This document shows positions 13,940 to 20,974 of a stretch of 20,974 bases of DNA, in pieces. The notes below the pieces were generated by a model that did not search any database, was not told where the DNA came from, and worked only from the letters and a program-made list of their open reading frames with translations. The stretch spans positions 1-20,974 of the forward strand of contig DKIG01000022.1 in the NCBI GenBank assembly GCA_002454165.1. Direction: 5' to 3'. How positions within the stretch are numbered: position 1 is the first letter of the stretch; each line of letters opens with the position of its first letter. This stretch comes from Gammaproteobacteria bacterium UBA6724 (GTDB taxonomy: Bacteria; Pseudomonadota; Gammaproteobacteria; Pseudomonadales; Azotimanducaceae). A program made the position numbers and the translations under genes.

Positions 13940-15808
13940 TTGATAAATCGCTATCCCTTGTGGAAGAACCTTCTGGTTCTAGTGCCTGTCCTGCTGGGCT
14001 TTATCTACGCGCTACCCAATATCTATCCGCCAGATTTTGCGGTACAGATATCCATGGAGGAGGCCGCCCTCAGGGTCAGTGACGAGGTGCTGGATAAAGC
14101 CACTGCCAGCCTTGAAGAAAAGGGCATCCAGTTCTTTGGCGCGACGCTGGATGATGGCAATGCGCTGCTCCGCTTCCCTGATGATGACGCACAGCTCCGT
14201 GGCTTGGAAATTATCCAGCGGGCATTGCATAACTTCCCCAAGAATCTTCCCAGAGAATATGTTGTGGCGCTGAACACAGCCCCGACAACTCCGCCATGGC
14301 TGGACGATCTAGGTGGCAAACCGATGAAGTACGGACTGGACCTCCGGGGTGGCGTGCATTTTTTGATGGAGGTGGATACCCAAGCGGCGATAGAGGAGCG
14401 GGTTGCCGGGCTGGAGCAGGCACTCAAACAGATGCTGCGGGAGCGAGAAGACCGGATTCGCTACTCAGGATTTTCCTCTGTTGCTCCTGGTGTCCTGGAA
14501 ATCAGTTTTGCCAATGCCGAGCTCAGAGACAGGGCAAGGAGCAAGATAGAGGATCGCTACCAGCAGTTTTTGATTGAATCTGGGGAGACAGATAAACCCT
14601 TTGTTCGGCTGACGATAAACCAGGATTCGGTGCGGGAGATGGAGGACTTTGCCGTGCAGCAAAACCTGCAAACTATCCGTAACCGCGTGAACGAGTTGGG
14701 AGTTGCGGAGCCGCTGGTGCAACGACTTGGCAGAAACCGGATTGTAGTTGATCTGCCGGGCGTTCAGGACACAGCAGAAGCCAAGAAGATACTGGGTAAA
14801 ATAGCCACACTGGAATTCAGAATGGAGGCAGAGCCCAATGCTTCACGGGCGAATGTTCAGGAGCATATCTACGAGGGGCGCGATGTAAGAATATCAAACG
14901 ATATTATTCTCCGCGGGGACAGCGTGTTTGACGCCCAGGTAGGTTTTGATCCGGATTCAAGTTTGCCGCAGGTCAACATTGATCTGGACGCTAAGGGTGG
15001 TGAGTCAATGCATCGCGCAACACGCCACGATATTGGCCGTCGCATGGCAGTGATATTTATTGAGACGAAGACCCGTGACCGTTATGAGATAGTTGATGGT
15101 CAAGAAACGCTAGTATCTGTGCCCTATGTTGACAAGAAAGTCATCAGCCTGGCGACTGTGCAAGCCGCGCTGGGACGAAAATTCCGTATCACTGGCCTGG
15201 CGGCGGGTGAAGCTCGGGAACTGGCATTGTTACTTCGGGCAGGTGCGCTTGCCGCCGATATGTTCATCGTGGAGGAGAGAACCGTTGGCGCCAGTCTGGG
15301 GCAAGAGAATATAGACCTCGGTGCCTTCTCGGTGTCCGTTGGTCTTGGTCTCGTCGTGCTGTTTATGCTTGTTTATTACAAGGTGTTTGGCGTGGCGGCG
15401 AATATCGCGTTGCTGGTTAACCTGGTGCTACTCGTTGCCGTGATGTCTAGCCTTTCCGCCACACTGACACTGCCGGGTATCGCCGGTATTGTGTTGACGG
15501 TTGGTATGGCCGTTGATGCTAATGTGTTGATCTTCTCTCGCATCAAGGAGGAGTTGAAGAATAAATTACCGCCGCAACAAGCCATCAATACCGGTTTTGA
15601 ACGGGCGCTCGTCACCATTCTGGATGCCAATTTGACCACATTGATTGTCGCAGTGATTCTCTACAGCATCGGGACGGGACCCGTGAAAGGCTTTGCGGTG
15701 ACCCTGTCTATCGGTATCCTCACATCCATGTTCACCGCCATCATGGGCACAAGGGCAATTGTGAATATAATCTATGGCGGCCGTAAGGTGAGTAGCCTGG
15801 CAATCTGA
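13940..15808 (+). CDS. secD: Protein translocase subunit SecD
   Basis: 622 residues if started at TTG 13940, which gives (M)INRYPLWKN, aligning with MLNRYPLWK of E. coli SecD; TTG 13934 would add two residues. One N-terminal membrane segment (LLVLVPVLLGFIYALP) precedes the large periplasmic region with the motif GLDLRGGVHFLMEVD; the C-terminal part has five membrane segments with VGMAVDANVLIFSRIKEE, the proton-path signature. Length matches E. coli SecD (615). Together with SecF it uses the proton-motive force to complete export through SecYEG. The secF start codon overlaps its stop by one base (TGATG), so translation is coupled. Confidence 0.97.
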   Translation: MINRYPLWKNLLVLVPVLLGFIYALPNIYPPDFAVQISMEEAALRVSDEVLDKATASLEEKGIQFFGATLDDGNALLRFPDDDAQLRGLEIIQRALHNFPKNLPREYVVALNTAPTTPPWLDDLGGKPMKYGLDLRGGVHFLMEVDTQAAIEERVAGLEQALKQMLREREDRIRYSGFSSVAPGVLEISFANAELRDRARSKIEDRYQQFLIESGETDKPFVRLTINQDSVREMEDFAVQQNLQTIRNRVNELGVAEPLVQRLGRNRIVVDLPGVQDTAEAKKILGKIATLEFRMEAEPNASRANVQEHIYEGRDVRISNDIILRGDSVFDAQVGFDPDSSLPQVNIDLDAKGGESMHRATRHDIGRRMAVIFIETKTRDRYEIVDGQETLVSVPYVDKKVISLATVQAALGRKFRITGLAAGEARELALLLRAGALAADMFIVEERTVGASLGQENIDLGAFSVSVGLGLVVLFMLVYYKVFGVAANIALLVNLVLLVAVMSSLSATLTLPGIAGIVLTVGMAVDANVLIFSRIKEELKNKLPPQQAINTGFERALVTILDANLTTLIVAVILYSIGTGPVKGFAVTLSIGILTSMFTAIMGTRAIVNIIYGGRKVSSLAI

Positions 15809-16752
15809 TGGCTACTCTCAATTACAAGTTTGATTTTATGGGCTATCGCAAGGTTGCCATGCTGGCGTCCACTGCGTTGGTCACCCTGTCACTCATTTCG
15901 CTGGCGGTGAACCAGGTGGAGTGGGGCCTTGATTTCACCGGCGGCAGCCTGGTGGAGGTGGCTTATACAGGGCCGGCAGATCCGGTGGCGATACGCAGAA
16001 AGCTCACCGAGGCTGGTTACACGGGACATGTAGTTCAATACTTTGGTTCTGATAGAGACATACTTGTCCGCATCCCACCGCAAAAGAATCTTGATACGAA
16101 GGAAAATGCCCGCCTAGGTGACCGGCTCATAGAAACACTACGCAAGGGCTCAGACAGTCCGGTTACTCTGCGGCGTTCGGAATTCGTTGGCCCTGCTGTA
16201 GGGGATGAACTCACCAATCAAGGTGGCATTGGTCTGATGGCTGCGCTTGGCGTCGTCCTGCTTTATGTTGCTTTTCGGTTCCAGTTAAAGTTTGCCATAG
16301 GGGCTGTCATCGCCTTGTTCCATGATGTGATCATCACCCTCGGCGTATTTTCGGTGGCGCGCTGGAATTTTGACCTGACGGTGCTGGCTGCTCTGCTGGC
16401 TGTTATTGGCTACTCTTTGAATGACACTATTGTCGTATCAGACAGAATCCGGGAAAACTTCCGCAAGATTCGCCGCGCAAACCCCATTGATATTATCAAT
16501 GTCTCTCTGAACCAAACGCTTGGTCGCACCCTGGTGACCTCTTTTACTACCTTGCTGGTGTTGTTCGCCCTGCTACTTCTCGGTGGTGAATTGATTAGAG
16601 GCTTTGCTATTGGTCTGATTATTGGCGTCCTGGTGGGTACCTATTCATCCGTGTATGTGGCAAGCAATGCTCTCCTTGTCATGAATATCTCAAAAGAAGA
16701 CTTGGCACTGCCCGTCAAGGAAGGTGCCGATGAGCCGAACTCGGTGGTCTAG
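15808..16752 (+). CDS. secF: Protein translocase subunit SecF
   Basis: 314 residues, typical for SecF. N-terminal FDFMGYRKVAMLASTALVTL (first membrane segment), then GLDFTGGSLVEV, the SecF counterpart of SecD's GLDLRGG motif. Five C-terminal membrane segments include VIGYSLNDTIVVSDRIREN and SFTTLLVLFALLLLGGELIRGFA. It forms the inner-membrane SecDF complex. Start ATG 15808 overlaps the secD stop. The gene ends 21 bp from the convergent suhB stop; no clear terminator is visible in that gap. Confidence 0.97.
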   Translation: MATLNYKFDFMGYRKVAMLASTALVTLSLISLAVNQVEWGLDFTGGSLVEVAYTGPADPVAIRRKLTEAGYTGHVVQYFGSDRDILVRIPPQKNLDTKENARLGDRLIETLRKGSDSPVTLRRSEFVGPAVGDELTNQGGIGLMAALGVVLLYVAFRFQLKFAIGAVIALFHDVIITLGVFSVARWNFDLTVLAALLAVIGYSLNDTIVVSDRIRENFRKIRRANPIDIINVSLNQTLGRTLVTSFTTLLVLFALLLLGGELIRGFAIGLIIGVLVGTYSSVYVASNALLVMNISKEDLALPVKEGADEPNSVV

Positions 16753-16773
16753 CCCGGCCTGCCCCACGCAATC

Positions 16774-17556
16774 CTAGGTCAGATATTGCTTCGCCCTTGC
16801 CGTTAAATGCCGGAAGCATTTGGGCGTGCCGGCGACAATGTTACCGGTTTTCATGTAATTAGCACCGCCGTCAAAATCCCCTACCAGGCCGCCTGTTTCA
16901 GTAATGAGCAATATGCCAGCAGCCAGATCCCAGGGCGAGAGTCCCCGCATCCACATGGCATCAATTCGGCCCGCGGCAATGTAGGCGAGTTCAAGCGCGG
17001 CGCTACCGGGTTGTCGTATGACGCTGCCTTGCTCCATTAGGTGCTGGACGAGCTTTACCTCGCCCGCTATATACTCTTGCCCGACCTGCCCGCCGGTGCA
17101 AACCACGGCACCGTTCATCTGCTCCACACTGCTCACTCTGATTCGCCGCCCGTTCAGATAGGCACTCCTGCCGCGGCTGGCTACGAATTCTTCCTGTCGA
17201 ATCGGGTCAAACACCACCGCATGGCTGGGCTTGCCCTTGTGGATGCAGGCGATGGATACACAGAAGTGCGGAATCTGGCGAACAAAGTTCATGGTGCCGT
17301 CCAGCGGGTCAATAATCCATTCGTAGTCTGAATCCCCCTCCTTCGTGCCAGACTCCTCGCATGTCATCTTGTGATCCGGATACTTCTCACCCAGGGTTGC
17401 CAGAATAATCTGCTCCGCCTCTCGGTCGATATTGGTGACCAGGTCGTTGTGTCCCTTGGTTGAGACCCTGACCAGATCAGGTCGGTCAAACCCCCTGACA
17501 ATCACCTGCCCTGCCAGGCGTGCTGCTCTAAGTGCGATCTTGGCCATAGGTTCCAT
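16774..17556 (-). CDS. suhB: Inositol-1-monophosphatase family protein SuhB
   Basis: 260 residues from ATG 17556, giving MEPMAKIALRAARLAG, which aligns with the MHPMLNIAVRAARKAG start of E. coli SuhB (267 aa). Metal-binding motifs: CEESG, then D83-P-L-D86-GTMNF and W-D210-LAAG, with the family end GGANYMKTGNIVAGTPK. It is a Mg2+-dependent phosphatase of inositol monophosphates; in Enterobacteria SuhB also has a role in rRNA antitermination through NusA, which cannot be judged here. The reading frame stays open far upstream, but that part is antisense to the acyl-CoA dehydrogenase gene and not homologous. suhB next to secF is a conserved neighbourhood in Pseudomonas-type genomes. Confidence 0.95.
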   Translation of the reverse strand: MEPMAKIALRAARLAGQVIVRGFDRPDLVRVSTKGHNDLVTNIDREAEQIILATLGEKYPDHKMTCEESGTKEGDSDYEWIIDPLDGTMNFVRQIPHFCVSIACIHKGKPSHAVVFDPIRQEEFVASRGRSAYLNGRRIRVSSVEQMNGAVVCTGGQVGQEYIAGEVKLVQHLMEQGSVIRQPGSAALELAYIAAGRIDAMWMRGLSPWDLAAGILLITETGGLVGDFDGGANYMKTGNIVAGTPKCFRHLTARAKQYLT

Positions 17557-17609
17557 GATGTTGGTCTCATTCAGGAGGGGACAGAGCACTCTCTGCCGAA
17601 AACTGGGGT

Positions 17610-17632
17610 TGGCTATGATAACCTTGTAGCCA
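17610..17632. promoter_or_regulatory. Inverted repeat between suhB and the acyl-CoA dehydrogenase genes
   Basis: TGGCTA and TAGCCA (6-bp arms, 11-bp spacer) lie within the 114-bp divergent intergenic region, inside a wider GGTTG...CAACC pair. The geometry could be an operator for a regulator of the fatty-acid-type dehydrogenases. Short arms make chance occurrence quite possible. Confidence 0.22.
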
Positions 17633-17670
17633 CTCTTATCAACCTCACACGAACGACTCGGAAGCAACAG

Positions 17671-18867
17671 ATGGATCTTTCTTTTGGCTCGGAATATGAA
17701 GAATTCCGGGAAGAGGTGAAGCAGTTTATTGCCGAGCACGGCGACAAATCCCCGAAGCAAAGTGTCGCCGGAGGTGATGCAGGCAGGCACTGGCAGAAGC
17801 TCCTCATTGAGAAGGGCTACGCTGCCCGTACCATTCCAAAGAAATATGGCGGTTACGGTGCCGAGCCGGACATCATCAAATCCCGCATCATTGCCGAGGA
17901 GTTTTCCAGAAAGCAGATCAACATGGGTCTGAGCGGTCAGGGTATTTCTATGCTGACGCCAGTGTTGTTGGAGATGGGTACAGAGGAGCAGAAGCAGCAA
18001 TTTATCAAGCCGACCATTTACGGCGACCTGGTCTGGTGCCAGGGTTATTCGGAGCCGGGTGCCGGCAGTGACTTGGCAAGCCTGACCACCAAGGCAGAAC
18101 TTGATGGCGAGGCATGGGTAGTGAATGGTCAGAAAATATGGACCAGCACCGCACACTCCGCCGATTTTATTTTCTGCCTGGTGCGTACCGAGCCAGACGC
18201 ACCCAAGCATCAGGGTATTTCCTTTCTCCTGTTTAGCATGGATACCCCCGGTATTGAAATCAGGCCTCTGGTTGATATGACCGGTAGTGTTAATTTCAAT
18301 GAAGTTTTTTTTACTGATGTCCGTGTGCCGAAGCACCAGATAGTCGGTCAACGAGGACAGGGCTGGCAGGTCGCCAATGCAATACTCGGCTTTGAACGCG
18401 GCTCCCTGGCGCCCTCGGAAGCGGCTCAGTCTCGCTTAAATGGCGTGATCAAATTGATGGAAAGCGAGACGGTCAACGGCGAGAGGCTGATAGACAATCC
18501 CGTATTCCGTGACCGACTGATGAAAATTCAAGGTAGGGTGCTCGCCATGCAGTGTAATGACATGCGCTTGCTTTCTGCACGGATCAACGGAAACCAGGAT
18601 GCCAGACTTGCCGGGATGATAGTCAAACTGCAAAGCACAGAACTGCGCCACGAACTTGAGGGTTTTGCCATTGATGTGATGGGTGAAATTGGCCTTGCCT
18701 ATGGCGACAATCCATACCTGAGAGACGCGGGCTCCTGGCAGTATCAATATATGTACTTCCTCGGTTTGATTATTGGCGGCGGAACCTCGCAGATACAGAA
18801 GAACATTATCAGTGAACGAGGGCTTGGTATGCCCAAAGAACCCAGATTTGAGAAGCAACGAAACTGA
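17671..18867 (+). CDS. Acyl-CoA dehydrogenase, larger subunit-type
   Basis: 398 residues from ATG 17671, with GGAAG six bases upstream. It is an FAD-dependent acyl-CoA dehydrogenase: IPKKYGGYG early, CQGYSEPGAGSDLASL (middle beta-domain, FAD/substrate contact), VNGQKIWTSTAHSAD, and the C-terminal helical domain ending GGGTSQIQKNIISERGLG. Where medium-chain enzymes have the catalytic Glu before GT (YEGT), this protein has Gly; instead E242 in GFERGSL lies where isovaleryl-CoA-type enzymes keep the base. This matches the subfamily that pairs with a second shorter dehydrogenase (FadE26/27, ChsE1/E2 or PimC/D-like). The next gene is such a partner, 42 bp downstream. Substrate may be a branched, steroid-derived or dicarboxyl acyl-CoA; not determinable here. 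Confidence 0.88.
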   Translation: MDLSFGSEYEEFREEVKQFIAEHGDKSPKQSVAGGDAGRHWQKLLIEKGYAARTIPKKYGGYGAEPDIIKSRIIAEEFSRKQINMGLSGQGISMLTPVLLEMGTEEQKQQFIKPTIYGDLVWCQGYSEPGAGSDLASLTTKAELDGEAWVVNGQKIWTSTAHSADFIFCLVRTEPDAPKHQGISFLLFSMDTPGIEIRPLVDMTGSVNFNEVFFTDVRVPKHQIVGQRGQGWQVANAILGFERGSLAPSEAAQSRLNGVIKLMESETVNGERLIDNPVFRDRLMKIQGRVLAMQCNDMRLLSARINGNQDARLAGMIVKLQSTELRHELEGFAIDVMGEIGLAYGDNPYLRDAGSWQYQYMYFLGLIIGGGTSQIQKNIISERGLGMPKEPRFEKQRN

Positions 18868-18909
18868 ATAATAAACCCACCTACTCAGCTAAAAGATAAG
18901 GCACCCCTT

Positions 18910-19977
18910 GTGGACTTTGGACTCTCCCCAGAGCAGATCTTGCTACAAACCAGCGTCAATAGATTTTTAACCGACCAGGTGCCGCTTGATACCGTGCGTG
19001 AAATCGCCACGGGGGAAAAGAATGACCAGCAGGTATGGCAGGGGCTGACTGATCTGGGGATACCGGGGCTGTTGGTCAGCGAGGCGAATGGCGGTATTGG
19101 CCTCGGTAGCCTGGATGCCGCGATTGTCGCTGAGTGTCTCGGCTATCATGTGACGCCTTCTCCCTACATAAGCAGTGCCGTGATAGCACCGATTACGCTA
19201 CAAGCCGCCAGACGAAAGGATGCCTTGCTCGGCAATCTGGTGACGGGGCAGCATCGCATTGGTGTAGCATTTGGAGAGGGAATTGGTGCCCGAGCACAGT
19301 CTGGTATCAGCGTTTCTGGTAACAAACTTTCTGGTAAGTCCTTGTTTGTGCTGGATGCAGAAGCAGACGATTATTTGGTCACCCTCAGAGATCGTAGTAT
19401 CTATCTTGTCTCAGCCGATGCAGTCGGTTTGACCAGAAATCCACTGACGACCATCGACAAAACACGCAGCACCTGCGAATTGGTTTATGACAAGGTGGCA
19501 GCAGATCTTATATCCGACGACCCCAGGATTTACATCAAGGCGCTGGATGCAGGTCTGGTTGCCATGGCTGCTGATACGCTTGGAGCCGCTCAGTACGCTC
19601 TTGATCAGGCAGTGGCTTATGCCATGCAGCGGGAACAGTTCAACCGCGTGATTGCATCCTTCCAAGCTGTGAAGCACATGTGTGCGGAAATGGCGGCAAG
19701 TCTGGAGCCCTGCCGCGCGATGGTCTGGTATGCCGCTCATGCGCTTGATGAGTTGCCAGAGGAAGCCAGTATGATTGCTTGCCACACCAAGGCGCAACTG
19801 TCGGAAGTTGGCAAGTTTGTCACCAGAACCGCGACTGAGGTTCACGGCGGGATGGGCTTCACCGATCTGCTAGGGTTGCACTACTGGTTCAAACGCGTCG
19901 GCTTCAATCGACAAATGCTGGGTTCGCCGGAAATATCCCGCGCCCGCGCGGCACAGATTCAGGGCTTTGTTGCCTGA
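18910..19977 (+). CDS. Acyl-CoA dehydrogenase, smaller partner subunit-type
   Basis: 355 residues from GTG 18910, preceded by AAGG eight bases upstream. It begins MDFGLSPEQILLQ and carries VSEANGGIGLGSLD in the N-terminal domain, a shorter and divergent middle domain, then the C-terminal signature MQREQFNRVIASFQAVKHM and EVHGGMGFTDLLGLHYWFKR. The middle domain lacks the usual WITNG/SEPGAGSD pattern, typical of the non-catalytic or FAD-sharing half of heterotetrameric dehydrogenases. It follows the larger subunit by 42 bp on the same strand, so the pair probably forms an alpha2beta2 enzyme. The gene ends 49 bp from the convergent antitoxin stop. Confidence 0.85.
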   Translation: MDFGLSPEQILLQTSVNRFLTDQVPLDTVREIATGEKNDQQVWQGLTDLGIPGLLVSEANGGIGLGSLDAAIVAECLGYHVTPSPYISSAVIAPITLQAARRKDALLGNLVTGQHRIGVAFGEGIGARAQSGISVSGNKLSGKSLFVLDAEADDYLVTLRDRSIYLVSADAVGLTRNPLTTIDKTRSTCELVYDKVAADLISDDPRIYIKALDAGLVAMAADTLGAAQYALDQAVAYAMQREQFNRVIASFQAVKHMCAEMAASLEPCRAMVWYAAHALDELPEEASMIACHTKAQLSEVGKFVTRTATEVHGGMGFTDLLGLHYWFKRVGFNRQMLGSPEISRARAAQIQGFVA

Positions 19978-20008
19978 GTGTTTATAGATGACTGGTTATA
20001 GATGATGT

Positions 20009-20036
20009 CGTTGCTACCGCTTGGAATCAAGCAACG
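20009..20036. terminator. Hairpin between convergent genes, possible bidirectional terminator
   Basis: CGTTGCT (20009-20015) and AGCAACG (20030-20036) are exact complements around a 14-base loop; an alternative inner stem GCTTG/CAAGC is also possible. It overlaps the antitoxin stop codon and lies 30 bp after the acyl-CoA dehydrogenase stop. No T-run follows, so intrinsic termination is uncertain. Confidence 0.3.
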
Positions 20037-20482
20037 AGGCGATAGCCGCTGGAACCCGTCACATTTATACGAATAGGTACTTTATCAATAGTGATCTGTT
20101 TGCATCTGCCACTGACTTCTTCCGGGTCAGCATCTCCCAACCCCAGTTTCTTGCATGCAAGTATTCTGATGTAGGCTTCAGTTGCCCCGTCTAATGTGCT
20201 TTCTCCGCTCTCCCAACGCGCAATAGTCAATCGCTGACGATGCACCAGTTTGCCCAGCTGCGTTTGTGTCAGTCCCATTTCGGTACGCAGATACCGCAAT
20301 TCGGGCCCAGTCAGGGAGCCGTCTGATGTCAGAACTACTTTTGAGATCAATCTATGCAGACTTCTTATGTTCGGAATCCTGAGCACCTTTTTCCCCTCAT
20401 CATCTACCGTAGATAAACCTTGAATCCAAACATTAGATAGTCCGCTTTCTGTGTAATGGTGATTTTTTATCTGAGAAGTCAT
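20027..20482 (-). CDS. HTH (Xre-type) antitoxin-like protein
   Basis: 151 residues from ATG 20482, with a perfect GGAGG eight bases upstream; the ATG overlaps the stop of the preceding gene (ATGA). The C-terminal half holds an Xre helix-turn-helix: LRYLRTEMGLTQTQLGKLVH, then RQRLTIARWESGES, ending in an IRILACKKLG helix, as in MqsA- and HigA-like antitoxins. The N-terminal half is unrecognised and has no zinc-binding Cys pattern like MqsA. As second gene after a DUF4258 protein, it is probably the antitoxin and autorepressor of a type II toxin-antitoxin module; the 8+8 palindrome upstream of the pair is its likely operator. Function inferred from fold and context. Confidence 0.75.
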   Translation of the reverse strand: MTSQIKNHHYTESGLSNVWIQGLSTVDDEGKKVLRIPNIRSLHRLISKVVLTSDGSLTGPELRYLRTEMGLTQTQLGKLVHRQRLTIARWESGESTLDGATEAYIRILACKKLGLGDADPEEVSGRCKQITIDKVPIRINVTGSSGYRLVA

Positions 20483-20730
20483 TGCGAATCCCTCCACATG
20501 ACGGTAATGATTTTTATTGCTGGCGTCCCGGGATCGGGAATAACGACCAAGCATATTTCTCGGTTACCAGAGTTTGGTGATTTGCCGCATATTTTATACT
20601 TGCAATAGCCTTGTCGGCTTGATGCCTTAGGTTTTTCGTCAATGAAGCCACAAGCAAGAATGTGCATTACATCGGATATGATAATGCCCCTTTCCTGGCA
20701 ACGATTTATTGCATGTTTGGTATAGGTCAA
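20479..20730 (-). CDS. DUF4258-like small protein, putative toxin
   Basis: 83 residues. The N-terminus TYTKHAINRCQERGI followed by ISDVMHILACG matches the DUF4258 pattern (TKHA.. R..ERGI), a small family often found as toxin partner of HTH antitoxins and related in style to MqsR/RelE-type RNases. A central GYCKYKICGKS strand and VVIPD follow. The start is TTG 20730 with GGGTG eight bases upstream; the frame remains open upstream without an ATG. Its 4-nt overlap with the HTH gene indicates translational coupling. Toxicity and RNase activity are inference from family and gene order. Confidence 0.65.
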   Translation of the reverse strand: MTYTKHAINRCQERGIIISDVMHILACGFIDEKPKASSRQGYCKYKICGKSPNSGNREICLVVIPDPGTPAIKIITVMWRDSQ

Positions 20731-20809
20731 TTCAAAGTCACCCGACGCATAAGCATGGATCTTAGTTTCCGCTTCTCTAACGGAAAGACAGTCAGATTCC
20801 TTACGGGTA

Positions 20810-20828
20810 ATGTATCAATATGATACAT
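20810..20828. promoter_or_regulatory. Perfect 8+8 palindrome, likely toxin-antitoxin operator
   Basis: ATGTATCA and TGATACAT are exact reverse complements separated by ATA. On the minus strand the palindrome covers a possible -10 box TATCAT that lies 16 bp after TTGCAT, upstream of the DUF4258/HTH pair. Binding by the HTH protein here would block the promoter, the usual autoregulation of such modules. Confidence 0.5.
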
Positions 20829-20848
20829 GACTCTGCGGAGAATGCAAG
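20821..20848 (-). promoter_or_regulatory. Putative promoter of the toxin-antitoxin pair
   Basis: On the minus strand TTGCAT (4 of 6 consensus bases) is followed after 16 bases by TATCAT (5 of 6). The -10 lies inside the palindrome. The predicted transcript would have a leader of about 80 nt before the TTG start at 20730. Confidence 0.4.
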
Positions 20849-20925
20849 ACGTTGTTCGGGCAAAATACAGAGGTTGTAAAAAGTTCCGGCCGCCTGGTTG
20901 TATAGGTTCAGATACCTTTGGCACT

Positions 20926-20974
20926 CCCCCAGCTCCGTCATTCCCCCAGATCCGTCATTCCGTGCTTGACACGG
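20926..20974. repeat. REP-like intergenic element, cut by window edge
   Basis: Two 17-bp tandem units of CCCCCAG(C/A)TCCGTCATT (20926-20942, 20943-20959) lead into CCGTG-CTTGA-CACGG, a hairpin whose second arm ends at the last base. The TCATTCCGTGCTTGACACGG core resembles the dispersed intergenic palindromes common in many proteobacterial genomes. Nothing coding is supported between 20731 and this point. Confidence 0.55.

Noticed and set aside
17557..18351. In-frame extension of suhB upstream to 18351 (total 525 codons).
   Set aside because: Homology to SuhB begins at ATG 17556; the upstream portion is antisense to the acyl-CoA dehydrogenase gene and crosses its promoter.
20727..20924. 65-codon minus-strand frame upstream of the toxin-like gene as a real gene.
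   Set aside because: Most of it lies upstream of the predicted promoter and the sequence resembles no family; only its last codons could matter as a leader peptide.

Overview
The window looks like a chromosomal segment of a gammaproteobacterium. It holds the conserved block queA-tgt-yajC-secD-secF followed by a convergent suhB, an arrangement known from Pseudomonas-type genomes, and the products resemble gammaproteobacterial homologues. No rRNA, tRNA, CRISPR array, integrase or transposase was found. Most genes are moderately GC-rich. Several real genes appear to use TTG or GTG starts.

Layout. The left edge (1-169, minus) is the start of a YhhQ-type queuosine-precursor transporter. Next is a minus-strand pair, a 6-pyruvoyl-tetrahydropterin-synthase-fold protein and a short-chain dehydrogenase (248-1451). 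Then come a family 3 glycoside hydrolase (plus), a patatin/DUF3336 lipase (minus) and an Eis-like GNAT acetyltransferase (minus). From 6791 the plus strand carries queA and tgt, and from 13594 yajC, secD and secF. suhB lies convergently behind secF. Two acyl-CoA dehydrogenase subunits follow, divergent from suhB. At the right edge a DUF4258/HTH toxin-antitoxin-like pair runs on the minus strand behind a perfect palindrome, and the window ends inside a REP-like repeat.

The unusual part is 9021-13410. Three tightly packed genes lie between tgt and yajC: a protein with a class I SAM-methyltransferase core, a compact SF1 (UvrD-like) helicase, and a 734-residue protein with a complete AlkB-type Fe(II)/2-oxoglutarate dioxygenase at its C-terminus and about 530 residues I cannot assign in front. 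They overlap or abut (GTGA, 2-nt gap, ATGA), are visibly more AT-rich than the flanks, and interrupt a normally contiguous operon. I know no described system with this composition. Nucleic-acid alkylation repair, RNA modification or anti-phage defence are the reasonable hypotheses, and none is proven by the sequence.

A second theme is short tandem repeats. Six 12-bp units lie inside the patatin gene, five 12-bp units lie inside tgt (a 20-residue insertion in an otherwise well-conserved enzyme), and a 4-copy hexamer lies in the queA leader, all within about 4 kb.

Functionally, YhhQ, QueA and Tgt belong to queuosine salvage and synthesis at tRNA position 34. YajC/SecD/SecF assist Sec export. 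The acyl-CoA dehydrogenase pair probably forms one heteromeric enzyme. No gene-free stretch exceeds 300 bases.
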